Assembly: GCF_041435215.1 (NCBI RefSeq)
Contig: NZ_CP108394.1
Location: 1,798,001-1,862,000 of the forward strand
Direction: 5' to 3'
DNA: 64,000 bases
Source: Streptomyces sp. NBC_01314
GTDB lineage: Bacteria > Actinomycetota > Actinomycetes > Streptomycetales > Streptomycetaceae
Shown here: positions 51,003 to 59,467 of the stretch, one piece after another
Layout: every line of letters begins with the position of its first letter
Numbering within the stretch: position 1 is the first letter of the stretch
Notes under the pieces: generated by a model
The model's input: only the letters and a program-made list of their open reading frames with translations
What the model was told of the DNA's origin: nothing
The model's database searches: none
Program-made: the position numbers and the translations under genes

Positions 51003-52010
51003 TTACTTCTGCGCGCCGATCGGCTCTCCGTCGCCGTTGATGGCGAACCAGGTACCGCCGACACCCTGGCCGTTGGTGTCACCGGGGGACTTGTCGTTGG
51101 CGAAGGTGTAGAGCGGGATGCAGTTGATGGTCTGCTGCTTGAATCCGTCGGGACGGTCGAAGACCGTGTAGCCCTTCAGCAGGATGCCCTTGGTGTCGTT
51201 CTTGTCGACCGGGGCGACGACGGGCCACTTGTCGAGGCAGGCGCCGGTGCACTTGGTCGACATCGGCCACTGGGTGTCCTTGAGGAACCGGTAGACCGTC
51301 ATGCCGTTCTTGTCGACGACGATCTCGCCGAGCTTGGCGTCGTTGCGGGTGGTCAGGCCGGCCTGCTCGACCGCCTCGCCACCGGTGCCGCCCGTACCGC
51401 CCGTGCCACCGCCGGAACCGCCCGTGGTGGAGGCCTTCTTGCCGTTGGGGGCCGAGGCGAACCATGCGCCCTTGAGGCCCTGGCCCTTGATGTCACCGGC
51501 CTTGGTGTCCTTGGCGAAGTAGTACATGGGCCAGCCGGCGACCGTCAGCTGCTTGGTGCCGTCGGGACGGCTGACCTCGCCGAGCAGGGCCTTGTCGACA
51601 CCCTCGGCGGCGGTGGCGCCAGAGGCGGGCACCGGCGGCCAGGTGGTGGCGCACTCGCCCTCACAGGTCGTCTTCGGCGGCTCGAAAGAGTCCTTGTCGA
51701 AGCGGTACAGGGTGCGACCGGCGCTGTCCGTGAGGACCTTGCCGTACTCGTCGCTGTTCCACACGGTCAGCTGACCCGCTGAGGCCGCCGTGGTGGACTG
51801 GGCCTGGTCCGAGGTACCGGAACCGGCCGCGCCGGCGCCGGCCGTACCGGTTCCGGTGCCCGCGATGGTGCCGGCACCGAGCGTCGGGGTGGAAGCCGCG
51901 CCCACGTTCTGTGAGGACGTCGACCCCTGTTCCTGACCGCACGCCGTCGTCAGCACCAGTACAGCCGCAGCTGTCGCCACGAGTGAGGCGCTCCGCCAGG
52001 AGGTCTTCAT
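51003..52010 (-). CDS. Lipoprotein with repeated YxFxKD-type COG4315 domains
   Basis: The 335-residue product has a lipobox (VLVLTTAC, lipidated Cys24), a Ser/Thr/Gly-rich linker and two copies of a COG4315 domain (about 75-190 and 215-335). Each copy has paired motifs: LYRFDKDS, YYFAKDTKAGD and VYRFLKDT, YTFANDKSPGD, plus cysteine pairs (CEGECATTWPP, CTGACLDKWP). The family is surface-exposed and of unknown function; the metal- or heme-like motif pattern is suggestive only. It is divergent from the proline-rich protein gene at 52274. Confidence 0.85.
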   Translation of the reverse strand: MKTSWRSASLVATAAAVLVLTTACGQEQGSTSSQNVGAASTPTLGAGTIAGTGTGTAGAGAAGSGTSDQAQSTTAASAGQLTVWNSDEYGKVLTDSAGRTLYRFDKDSFEPPKTTCEGECATTWPPVPASGATAAEGVDKALLGEVSRPDGTKQLTVAGWPMYYFAKDTKAGDIKGQGLKGAWFASAPNGKKASTTGGSGGGTGGTGGTGGEAVEQAGLTTRNDAKLGEIVVDKNGMTVYRFLKDTQWPMSTKCTGACLDKWPVVAPVDKNDTKGILLKGYTVFDRPDGFKQQTINCIPLYTFANDKSPGDTNGQGVGGTWFAINGDGEPIGAQK

Positions 52011-52273
52011 TCCAACTCCCCGTATATCCGGTGGGTGTTTGCAGCGCCCTAGTGCGCCGCTTGCTGGCCCTAAGTACGGGCTGGAGTGGCTGATGTGTTC
52101 AACGCTGCGCGAATTTCTTTCCGGAGCCTGTGGCGCGGTTCGCGGCGTCAGCCTGCGGAGGCATCGAACGAAGAGTCAGCGTGAGGCACCCGCAGTCAAA
52201 CCTTCGGGGCCCGTTCTTCCCTCTTTTGGAGCAATCCGTACGGGCTCCCGCGTGCGCGGGCGCACGAGCACGG

Positions 52274-52906
52274 ATGATCTCCGACGTGCAAGGACCCCAG
52301 CGGACCCGATCCGCTCTCGCCCTACGGCTGTCGGCCCTGCTCGCACTGACCTGGCTCCTCACCGGAGCACCGAGCGGCACGGCGGTCGCCGACGCCTGCG
52401 CGTACGCCGACGTCGGCCCGGACGGCGGCGGCGCGGTCGCCGTGGCGATCGGGGGCACCGAGTCCTGCGAGCCGGTGCCGCCGACCCCCACGCCCACACC
52501 GACCCCCTCGCCGACCCCTACGCCGTGGTGCCCACCGGAGCCGACGCCCACCCCGGACCCTCCACCCACTCCGACACCGAAGCCCACACCCACCCCGGAT
52601 CCGACTCCGGACCCCCCGCCCGCTCCGAAGCCGCCCCCCACCCCGCCCCCGAGGCCCGCGCCACCGCCACCACCGCCGCCGCCCGTCACCGAGGCGCCCC
52701 GGCCCGTCTCCCGCCCGGCCCCCACCCCGAAGCCGAAACGCGAGCCGAGCGCCCGCCCCGAGGTCTCGCCGACCCCGGTGAGTTATCCGCCGCACCGGGC
52801 GCCGTCGCACTCGGCGGCCAAGCTCTCCGGTCCGTCCCTCGTCTCGCTGGCCCTGCTCGTCACCGTGCCCGCGGTGTTCGCCGCCGCCGCCCTGCGTCCG
52901 CGCTGA
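52274..52906 (+). CDS. Proline-rich surface protein with C-terminal membrane anchor
   Basis: The 210-residue product has a signal peptide (LRLSALLALTWLLTG, cleavage near VADA), a short Cys-containing segment, then about 110 residues of PTPTP and PxP repeats, and a C-terminal helix (SLVSLALLVTVPAVFAAAAL) with RPR at the end. The Pro/Thr rod would span the wall. The ATG at 52274 is used because upstream in-frame sequence is not signal-like. It precedes the DUF4239 gene by 16 bases, probably in one operon. Confidence 0.78.
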   Translation: MISDVQGPQRTRSALALRLSALLALTWLLTGAPSGTAVADACAYADVGPDGGGAVAVAIGGTESCEPVPPTPTPTPTPSPTPTPWCPPEPTPTPDPPPTPTPKPTPTPDPTPDPPPAPKPPPTPPPRPAPPPPPPPPVTEAPRPVSRPAPTPKPKREPSARPEVSPTPVSYPPHRAPSHSAAKLSGPSLVSLALLVTVPAVFAAAALRPR

Positions 52907-52922
52907 CCCCTGGAGGAACCTC

Positions 52923-53687
52923 TTGTCGGAATGGCTTGTTCTCACCCTCGCGATGGGGGCGGCCTGTCTGGTCGTCCTCATCGTGGCCGTAGTACGGCAT
53001 CACGCCGCACCCGCGGACGAGGACCCGTCCGAGACCCCGGACGTCATCGAGTACATCACCATGATGATCGGCGTGGTGTACGCCATCGTGCTGGGCCTGG
53101 CCATCGCCGGTGTCTGGGAGGCCCGCAGCGTCGCCCAGGACCAGGTCCAGACGGAGGCGCAGGCCCTGCACGAGATCAGTGAGCGGGTGCGGGTGTACCC
53201 CGAGGACGTGCGCGACCGTATCCGCGGCGACATCGACGCCTACGTCGATCACGTCGTCTCCACCGAGTGGAAGGTCATGGCCGAGAAGGGCGAGGTGACC
53301 GAGCGCGGCACCGAACTCTTCGAGACCGTCCGCCACGACGTCACCGACTACGAGCCGCGCAGCGACTTCGAGGCGCAGACCTACCAGCCACTGCTCGACC
53401 AGGTCTCCACGGCCGACGCCGCGCGCGGCAGCCGCGCGGACGCCTCCGGCGAGACGATGCCCGGCGTGGTGTGGTTCGGCCTGATCATCGGCGCCGTCGT
53501 GACGGTCGGCATGGTGTTCGCCCTGCAGATCCGGCGTACACCGCGCGAGCTGATCCTCGCCGGTCTGTTCTCCGCCCTCATCGCGTTCCTGCTGTTCCTC
53601 GTCTGGGACTTCGACGCGCCCTACAGCCGGGGCCTCTCGGCCACGGCGGACCCGTTCCTGACCCTGTTCCCGAACGCGGGCGGGTGA
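52923..53687 (+). CDS. DUF4239 membrane protein
   Basis: The 254-residue product has two N-terminal membrane helices (WLVLTLAMGAACLVVLIVAV; TMMIGVVYAIVLGLAIAGVW), a soluble central part of about 110 residues, and two C-terminal helices (VWFGLIIGAVVTVGMVFAL; LFSALIAFLLFLVWDF). This is the DUF4239 layout; function unknown. A TTG start at 52923 lies five bases after GGAGGAA and gives the family N-terminus SEWLVL. Confidence 0.82.
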   Translation: MSEWLVLTLAMGAACLVVLIVAVVRHHAAPADEDPSETPDVIEYITMMIGVVYAIVLGLAIAGVWEARSVAQDQVQTEAQALHEISERVRVYPEDVRDRIRGDIDAYVDHVVSTEWKVMAEKGEVTERGTELFETVRHDVTDYEPRSDFEAQTYQPLLDQVSTADAARGSRADASGETMPGVVWFGLIIGAVVTVGMVFALQIRRTPRELILAGLFSALIAFLLFLVWDFDAPYSRGLSATADPFLTLFPNAGG

Positions 53688-53709
53688 CGGTCCTTCAAGC
53701 CCGGTCGCG

Positions 53710-53751
53710 CGGCCGGGGGACGAGCGCCACGCAGCGCCCGTTCCCCGGCCG
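53710..53751 (+). terminator. Imperfect hairpin after the DUF4239 gene
   Basis: Arms 53710-53727 and 53734-53751 (CGGCCGGGGGACGAGCGC against GCGCCCGTTCCCCGGCCG) pair with mismatches around a CACGCA loop. Confidence 0.6.
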
Positions 53752-53912
53752 TACGTATGCCGTTCCCCTGTGCGGAGCACACGCTTGCCCCATTCGCGCG
53801 ACTGCGATCGCGCCACCGGGCGCGCCTTCTTAGCGTTTCGGTTGTCGAGGTGCATTTCATGCGCAGGCGGAATCGGTCCGCGGCAGGCTCCTCGGAGACC
53901 CGGAGGCTCACC

Positions 53913-54431
53913 ATGCGCGCGATACGCGTCGCTTCGGCCGCTCTGCTGGGCGTGACCGCCCTCTCGCTCACCGCTCCCACCGCGCACGCGGCACGGGCCG
54001 GCGACATCACGTCGTTCGGCTTCGGCGTCGCGCCCTCGACCATCGCCGCCGGCGGTCAGGTGATCCTGCGCGTCAACGGCTGCCATCACAGGACGACCGT
54101 CTCCTCGGGCGTCTTCGACACCGTCACCATCCCCCGGGGCCAGTCCTCGGCCACGGCGACCGTCGACTGGGACGCCAGACCCGGCACGGTGTACGAGGTG
54201 TCGTTCCAGTGCGGCAACGAGAGCGGGCAAACCGATCTCACCATCGCTTCCTCCCACCCCACGCATCACCCCACCCACCTCCCCACCCGGGGCTCCCACG
54301 CCGGGGCCGGCGGCACCCTCGCGGGCTTCGACCTCCACGAGATCGGCCTCGGCGCCGCGCTCGTCGCGGGTTCGCTGGTCGCGGCCTGGCGCTGGTCGCG
54401 CCGCCGCACCGAGGACTCCAGCCACACCTGA
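53913..54431 (+). CDS. Small exported protein with C-terminal membrane anchor (paralogue of 54551 gene)
   Basis: The 172-residue product has a signal peptide ending TAPTAHAARA, a beta-rich domain with SFGFGVAPSTIAAGGQVILR, then HPTHHPTHLPT and a C-terminal helix (IGLGAALVAGSLVAAWRW) with SRRR. The order export signal - domain - helix - basic tail resembles sortase substrates, but no LPXTG precedes the helix. It is related in layout to the protein encoded at 54551-55042 on the other strand. ATG 53913 follows GGAGG by six bases. Confidence 0.75.
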   Translation: MRAIRVASAALLGVTALSLTAPTAHAARAGDITSFGFGVAPSTIAAGGQVILRVNGCHHRTTVSSGVFDTVTIPRGQSSATATVDWDARPGTVYEVSFQCGNESGQTDLTIASSHPTHHPTHLPTRGSHAGAGGTLAGFDLHEIGLGAALVAGSLVAAWRWSRRRTEDSSHT

Positions 54432-54450
54432 CCGCCGTTTCTGGCCGCAC

Positions 54451-54509
54451 CGCCGCACAGCCCTTCGCCCCGGACCCTCACGGGTTCCGGGGCAAAGGGC
54501 TGTGCGGCG
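54451..54509. terminator. Bidirectional terminator between the two anchor-protein genes
   Basis: Twenty-four-bp arms with one G-T mismatch (54451-54474 and 54486-54509; inner CCCTTCGCCCCGGA) separate the convergent small-protein genes. Confidence 0.88.
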
Positions 54510-54550
54510 TACCAAGAAGGGCTGGGCGGCGTACCAAAATGTTCCCGGAC

Positions 54551-55042
54551 TCAGATCTTGTTCTCCGCGCGGCGGCGCATCCAGAACACACCACCGCCGA
54601 CGACCGCGGCCGTCACCAGTCCGCCGCCGATCGCGATGTCGGTCGACGTCACCCCGGTGGAGCTGCCGCCGCCGAGACCGCCGCGGACACCGCCGATGAC
54701 GGTGAAGACGCCGGTGAACGTCTTGCGCTTGCCCTCACACTTGGTGGTGACGCTGTACGAGCCGGGGCTGGCGGCGGCGTTGACCCGCACCGTGGCGGTG
54801 GCGGTCGTGCCGCCCATGGAGGTGAGGTTGGTGGTGGGGAAGGCGTTCGAGCTGATGGTGCTGCCGGCGATCGCGCACGCGTCACCGCCGCTGACGCTGA
54901 GAACGAGCTGCCCGCCGGGGGCGATGGCATTGGGGGCGGCCGTGACCGAGCTCGGCTGGTCCCAGGCGCCGGCCGTCGGCGCGGCGACGCCGACCAGAGC
55001 GACCGCGGCGGCCGAGGCCGCCAGGACACGAGTAGTACGCAT
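54551..55042 (-). CDS. Small exported protein with C-terminal membrane anchor near a sortase gene
   Basis: The 163-residue product has a signal peptide (VLAASAAAVALVGVAAPTAG, cleavage near AWDQ), an Ig-like domain with SVTAAPNAIAPGGQLVLSVS and two cysteines (GGDACAI, TTKCEGK), a Gly/Ser linker and a C-terminal helix (IAIGGGLVTAAVVGGGVFW) with MRRRAENKI. The ending has the shape of a sorting signal but lacks LPXTG. It is divergent from the class F sortase gene with 333 bases between. GGAGGATCAC precedes the ATG at 55042. Confidence 0.78.
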   Translation of the reverse strand: MRTTRVLAASAAAVALVGVAAPTAGAWDQPSSVTAAPNAIAPGGQLVLSVSGGDACAIAGSTISSNAFPTTNLTSMGGTTATATVRVNAAASPGSYSVTTKCEGKRKTFTGVFTVIGGVRGGLGGGSSTGVTSTDIAIGGGLVTAAVVGGGVFWMRRRAENKI

Positions 55043-55176
55043 GTGATCCTCCGCGGAAGACGCCCCGGGTCCCGTCCCCGGTCGATCGGCGAGAAAACGC
55101 CTCCCAGAAAGACCCTCAGATGCCCTGCGCGAGGCCGCATTTCGGCGATGGTCCGTCCTGGTGAGGGGACACGCCG

Positions 55177-55208
55177 GGATATCTCCGCATGATCGGATAT
55201 CGCCGCAG
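55177..55208. repeat. Two direct GGATATC-x-CCGCA repeats in the divergent spacer
   Basis: GGATATCTCCGCAT (55177) and GGATATCGCCGCAG (55195) are 18 bases apart. They lie in the 333-base spacer (55043-55375) between the anchor-protein and sortase genes and could be regulator sites. Confidence 0.5.
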
Positions 55209-55375
55209 GTCACGGACCGTCAGAAAATTCCTCCGGGCGGCGACTCGGATGGCGCAGGACTCCCCCTCACCGCCACCCGTTCGCACCCTGCCCCGTCGCA
55301 TTCGCCGTGCGGCACGCTTAGCTTTTCCGTATGCGCGACGGACACGGCGACGGCCGGGTCGAGAGGGGATGGCGA

Positions 55376-56047
55376 ATGTCTTCGTCCGGACCGGCCGAGG
55401 CCGAATGGGAGGAGCGGCGGAAGAAGCGCGCTCCGTGGGGCGTGATAGCGCTTGTTCTGCTGACCGGTCTCGCTCTGATCCGGAACGGCTCGGGAGAGTT
55501 CGACGTGGGCCCGCCGCAGCCCGCGTCCGCGGCGGCCGCCGACAGCCGCAGCACGCCGCACGGCACCTTCGGCAACGTCCCCGACCCGCTGCCGTACGCC
55601 ATGGTCGACCGGGTGCGGATCCCCTCGATCCGGGTCGACGCGCCGGCCATGCCCGTCGGGCTGGACACACAGGGTTGGGTGGACGCGCCGCCGGCCCGGG
55701 ATCCGAACCTCGCGGGCTGGTTCACCGGCGCGGTCTCCCCCGGCGAGAAGGGCACGGCCGTCGTCGTCGGCCACGTCGACAACAATCAGGGCCCCGCCGT
55801 GTTCTACGGGCTCGGAGCGCTGAAGAAGGGCGGCAAGGTCGAGATCCTGCGCGCGGACAGAAAGACCGCCGTGTTCGAGATCTACGGCATCGAGGTCTTC
55901 GCGAAGAACAACTTCCCGGGCGACCGGGTCTACGGGAACAGCGGAATTCCCGAATTGCGGGTCATCACCTGCGGAGGCGGGTTCTCCAAGCAGAACGGTT
56001 ACGACGGAAACGTCGTCGTGTTCGCCCGCCTGGTCGAGGTTCGCTGA
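55376..56047 (+). CDS. Class F sortase
   Basis: The 223-residue product has a membrane helix (GVIALVLLTGLALI) near the N-terminus, then VRIPSIRVDAPAMPVGLD, the catalytic His in VVVGHVDNNQG, the catalytic Cys in LRVITCGGGF and an Arg in VVFARLVEVR. This is the class F layout, common in actinobacteria and able to attach surface proteins to peptidoglycan. Two small C-terminally anchored proteins are encoded just upstream. ATG 55376 follows GAGAGGGG; an in-frame ATG at 55331 lies over promoter-like sequence. Confidence 0.87.
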   Translation: MSSSGPAEAEWEERRKKRAPWGVIALVLLTGLALIRNGSGEFDVGPPQPASAAAADSRSTPHGTFGNVPDPLPYAMVDRVRIPSIRVDAPAMPVGLDTQGWVDAPPARDPNLAGWFTGAVSPGEKGTAVVVGHVDNNQGPAVFYGLGALKKGGKVEILRADRKTAVFEIYGIEVFAKNNFPGDRVYGNSGIPELRVITCGGGFSKQNGYDGNVVVFARLVEVR

Positions 56048-56086
56048 GCGTTCCCCGGCCGGGCGGGCGTAATCCCGGGAATCCCG

Positions 56087-56944
56087 TCAGACGTATTTCC
56101 GCCGGGGCACGGTGATGCGATAGCCGGAGTCCAGCAGGCCGGGCAGGTAGTCGCGCAGCGCCCGTACGCTCTGCGAGCGGTCGCCGCCCGCGTCGTGGGA
56201 GAGCACGACGACGCCGGGGCCCGCTCCGTCCTCCACGCGCTCGGTGATGGTGTGCGCGCCGGGCGTCCGCCAGTCGAGGGTGTCCAGGGTCCAGCCCAGC
56301 GGCTCCATGCCGAGTTCGGCTCCGAACCGGAACACGGCCCGGTTCCAGGCTCCGAACGGGGCGCGGAACCACAGCGGCGGTTCGCCGTACGCCTTCTCGA
56401 TGATCTCGCTGGTGCGGGCCATCTCGGAATGGACCCTGGCCCGGGAGATGGTGGTGAGCCGCGGATGGGACCAGGTGTGGTTGCCGACGACATGGCCGTC
56501 GTCGGCCATCTCCCGCAGCAGGTCCTGGTGCTGGACCGCCATCTCGCCGCACACGAAGAACATCGCCCGGACGTCGTGGCCACGGAGGGTGCGCAGGATG
56601 TCCGGGGTGTAGCGGGGGTCGGGGCCGTCGTCGAAGGTCAGCACCATGCTGCGGCCTCGCCCGTCCACCCGCATGAACGGCTCGCGCCGGACGGCGGGCG
56701 GGACGAGGGTGCGGGGCCGGGTGGGCGGCCCGTACCCGGTGAGAGGGCGGAGACGGTAGGAGGAGGGCTTGAGCGCCGGGCGGTCTCCCGGGCCCGCCGC
56801 CGGGCCGGGAGAGCCGGTCGGTGCCGGACCGGAGGCTCCGTCGCCGACGAGCAGAGCGGCTGTGCCCGCCGTGCCGGCCGCGCCCAGGAGGGCGGCGACG
56901 CCCGTCAACAGGTGGCGACGCGTGAACATCTGATCCTTCGTCAT
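56087..56944 (-). CDS. Exported polysaccharide deacetylase (NodB/CE4 family)
   Basis: The 285-residue product has a Tat-like signal (FTRRHLLTGVAALLGAAG), a Pro-rich spacer, then the five CE4 motifs: TFDDGPD (catalytic base and metal), GNHTWSHP (metal His), FRAPFG, DTLDWRTPG and LSHD. It would deacetylate N-acetylated sugars in peptidoglycan or another wall polymer. It is convergent with the sortase gene. No close partner. Confidence 0.92.
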   Translation of the reverse strand: MTKDQMFTRRHLLTGVAALLGAAGTAGTAALLVGDGASGPAPTGSPGPAAGPGDRPALKPSSYRLRPLTGYGPPTRPRTLVPPAVRREPFMRVDGRGRSMVLTFDDGPDPRYTPDILRTLRGHDVRAMFFVCGEMAVQHQDLLREMADDGHVVGNHTWSHPRLTTISRARVHSEMARTSEIIEKAYGEPPLWFRAPFGAWNRAVFRFGAELGMEPLGWTLDTLDWRTPGAHTITERVEDGAGPGVVVLSHDAGGDRSQSVRALRDYLPGLLDSGYRITVPRRKYV

Positions 56945-57097
56945 GACTCATGAGTCGACCAAGGCGGGGACGGCGCACCACCACGACACCGGTGCGGCGG
57001 CATGGAAACACCTGAAGGGAGTAGTGGTCCGCGCCGGGCGCCCACGACGGACGCCCGGCGCACGCCGGAGCCCGGGTGCTCGGATAGCCTCGCGAAC

Positions 57098-57559
57098 GTG
57101 ACCGATCAGCAAGCACACCGGTTCGAACGGGGCACCGACGGGCCCAAGGTCGTCCTCGTCGGGCTGGACGGCTCCGACACCTCCCTGCGGGCGGTGTCGT
57201 ACGCCGTCGGCCTGGCCCGCCGCCAGCACGCGCTGCTCGCGATCGTGTACGTGCAGCCCCTGCTGGCGGCCGGTGCGGCGCTCGGCGTGCCCGTGGCGGG
57301 GACGACCGACGAGATCGCCGAGCAGCTGGTCGCGGAGATCCGGGAGGCCGCCGAGCAGGTCAAGGGCGTCTTCGAGGTGCGCTGGGAGTTCCACACCTTC
57401 CGCGGCGACCCGTACAACGGCCTGGTGACGGCGGCGGAGAAGCTCAAGGCGGACGCGGTCGTGGTGGGCGCCTCCCAGCAGGCCGGCCACCGCATCGTCG
57501 GCTCGGTGGCCCTGCGCCTGGTGAAGGCGGGCCGCTGGCCGGTGACGGTGGTGCCGTAG
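57098..57559 (+). CDS. Universal stress protein (UspA family)
   Basis: The 153-residue product has VVLVGLDGSDTSLRAVSYAV at the N-terminus (ATP-site Asp and loop) and VVVGASQQAGHRIVGSVAL (G-x2-G-x9-G[S/T]-type loop) near the end. The GTG at 57098 gives the family length. A GGATAGCCT word lies 14 bases upstream and no ribosome-binding site is visible, so a leaderless transcript is likely. An earlier ATG at 57002 is inside promoter-like sequence. Confidence 0.87.
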   Translation: MTDQQAHRFERGTDGPKVVLVGLDGSDTSLRAVSYAVGLARRQHALLAIVYVQPLLAAGAALGVPVAGTTDEIAEQLVAEIREAAEQVKGVFEVRWEFHTFRGDPYNGLVTAAEKLKADAVVVGASQQAGHRIVGSVALRLVKAGRWPVTVVP

Positions 57560-57733
57560 CTCCCGCGGGGTCGAGGGCGGCCCTGGGGAGCGCGCACGGC
57601 GGCTACCGTCCCACGACCGGCCCGTCCTGCGCCGCGCCCCGGCGGAGGACGACGTCCCGGATGCGGTCGCGTGCGGCGGTGACGTGAACACCGGGTAGCC
57701 GCCGTGGTCGCCCGCAGCCGCCGTCCGGCTCCG

Positions 57734-57860
57734 TCAACCGTCTCCATGACAGATCGCCAGATCGGCCTCGGACACCACGGGTTGCACACCCGCGAGCATC
57801 GGCCCGAAGTCGTATCCGAACGCCACCCGCATCCGGGTAACCTGGTCGAACTTCAGTACT
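57734..57860 (-). pseudogene. N-terminal remnant of a CapA-like (poly-gamma-glutamate) protein
   Basis: Read leftwards, the frame gives YDFGPMLAGVQPVVSEADL then AICHGDG and a stop. It matches the start of CapA/PgsA-like metallo-phosphatase domains (DFxPMLxxVxPVxxxADLAICHLE). Only about 30 residues survive. The rest of the gap 57560-58044 shows no gene; A/T-rich sequence near 57855-57900 is probably a promoter region. Confidence 0.65.
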
Positions 57861-58044
57861 AGTCGGCATGAATCACCATACAGAGGTACATACCAGTCAA
57901 GTAGGCACACCGGCGCACCGGCGCACTGTGGGCCCGCACGGCGGCAGACCGTTCGTCGCACCGTTCGCCGACAGGTTCGACCGCCCGCCGCACACCCGTG
58001 ACCGGCCCCTGTCCACGCGCAGCGCCCCGCGTTCCCATACGGCC

Positions 58045-58590
58045 ATGACGGCCGGAACCACGATCACCAGAGGGACGACCGCCGAACACGAGCTGGCCGA
58101 GCTCCAGCGCGAACACGGCCGCCCCCTCTTCGCCCTGCTGCTGCGGCTCTCCGACGGGGACCGCCATCGCGCCGAGGACCTGGTGCAGGAGACCTTCGTG
58201 CGCGCCTGGCAACACCCCGAGGCGCTGCGCGCCGACGACTTCGACTCCGTACGCCCCTGGCTGCTCACCGTCGGGCGGCGGCTCGCCATAGACGCGCGGC
58301 GGGCCCGGCAGGCGCGCCCCGCCGAGGTGGGGGACGCGGTGCTGGAGAACGCCCGTGTGATGGCCGATCACGCCGAAAGGTCGGTGGCGAGCCTCGATGT
58401 GCGGGAAGCTGTGAAGACACTCACTCCCGAGCACCGCGAAGTACTGGTGCAGGTGTACTTCCAGGGGGCGAGTGTGGCGGAAGCCGCGGAGGCCCTCGGG
58501 ATCCCGCCCGGTACGGTGAAGTCCCGCGCGTACTACGCGCTGCGCGCCCTGCGCCGGGTGCTTCCCGGATACGCGGCCGACCTGCGGTGA
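58045..58590 (+). CDS. ECF-subfamily RNA polymerase sigma factor
   Basis: The 181-residue product has sigma region 2 (HRAEDLVQETFVRAWQHPEA, SVRPWLLTVGRRLAIDARRA) and region 4 (LTPEHREVLVQVYFQGASVA, GIPPGTVKSRAYYALRALRR), with no region 3, as in ECF factors such as SigL. ATG 58045 is chosen for family length; an ATG at 57868 would add 59 residues with non-coding-like codon use. A ZAS anti-sigma gene lies two genes downstream, and the set probably answers redox or wall stress. Confidence 0.87.
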   Translation: MTAGTTITRGTTAEHELAELQREHGRPLFALLLRLSDGDRHRAEDLVQETFVRAWQHPEALRADDFDSVRPWLLTVGRRLAIDARRARQARPAEVGDAVLENARVMADHAERSVASLDVREAVKTLTPEHREVLVQVYFQGASVAEAAEALGIPPGTVKSRAYYALRALRRVLPGYAADLR

Positions 58591-58745
58591 AACCCATGGC
58601 CGAGTCAAACCTCCGTAAAGCGCCTTGCTGAGGACCCCGGTTGAGCAATCAGCTGTCTTCTATCCGTGTTCCGGATGGGGGCCGGAGCCTGGTCTCCAGG
58701 CCCGGGGTCGGGCGACGCGCACGCACCGGAGGAAGGCAGGAAGGG

Positions 58746-59261
58746 ATGCTGCACAGAGGTCAAGAGAGCACGGACGGCGCCGGCGGCGGCGAACTGTCCG
58801 TCCCGATGGCGTGGTTCTATGCCGAGTACATCGCGGAGGAGCTGCTGCGGACGGGCGACCTGATGCCGCCGACGTCCTTCGAGTTCCGCGCGGGGCGGGA
58901 CGCCCTGGCGCTGACCATCTTCCTCGCGGACGCGGGCGGTGAGCTCTCCGGCATCCGGGTCGTGACCCAGCTGGAGACCTGGCTGTCGCTGACGGCGTAC
59001 GACCAGCCGTGGCAGGACTGGGTGTGCGAGCGCATGGCGTACTTCACCACCGAGGCGCTGGAGACGGGCGGCCCGTCACCGGACCTGGAGCTGGCCACCG
59101 CGGCATGGCGCTGGCTGGAGGACACGGAGCTGCTCGCACCCGACCTGGACGCGGTGCCGGGTGGCGGCGCGGTCCTCGGCGAGGACGACGGCCCAAAGGT
59201 CTGGACGCCGGCCTGGCGGCTCGGTCTGCCGCTGGGGCACTTGGCGATCCATCTCTTCTAG
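58746..59261 (+). CDS. Conserved hypothetical protein between sigma and anti-sigma genes
   Basis: I do not recognise a family. The 171-residue product has no signal or membrane segment and reads PMAWFYAEYIAEELLRTGDL then MPPTSFEFRAGRDALALTIF, with Trp-rich helices (QPWQDWVCERMAYFT, AAWRWLEDTELL). The ATG at 58746 follows a strong GGAGGAAGGCAGGAAGGG. Its position between an ECF sigma and its ZAS anti-sigma suggests a part in the same stress circuit, but it is not a usual member of such operons. Confidence 0.75.
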   Translation: MLHRGQESTDGAGGGELSVPMAWFYAEYIAEELLRTGDLMPPTSFEFRAGRDALALTIFLADAGGELSGIRVVTQLETWLSLTAYDQPWQDWVCERMAYFTTEALETGGPSPDLELATAAWRWLEDTELLAPDLDAVPGGGAVLGEDDGPKVWTPAWRLGLPLGHLAIHLF

Positions 59262-59467
59262 CGCCGACACCCCGTGTTCAGGTGACGGCCGTCCGGCTGT
59301 CGCGGCCTCGGTGAACCAAGATTTTCGGTCCTGGACCAATCCGCGCGGCGGAGGGCTCCGAATCTTTTGGTTGGCATTGGTCGTGGGGCTTGAGTGATTC
59401 GCCGGTCTGGTCCGTACCGGTGGGGGCAGGAAGCAACCCCCACCGCACACCGGCCCGAGGAATTGCC

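Noticed and set aside
57868..58044. N-terminal 59-residue extension of the ECF sigma factor
   Set aside because: Early codons lack the G/C third-position bias of real genes here, there is no ribosome-binding site, and the family length fits the ATG at 58045.
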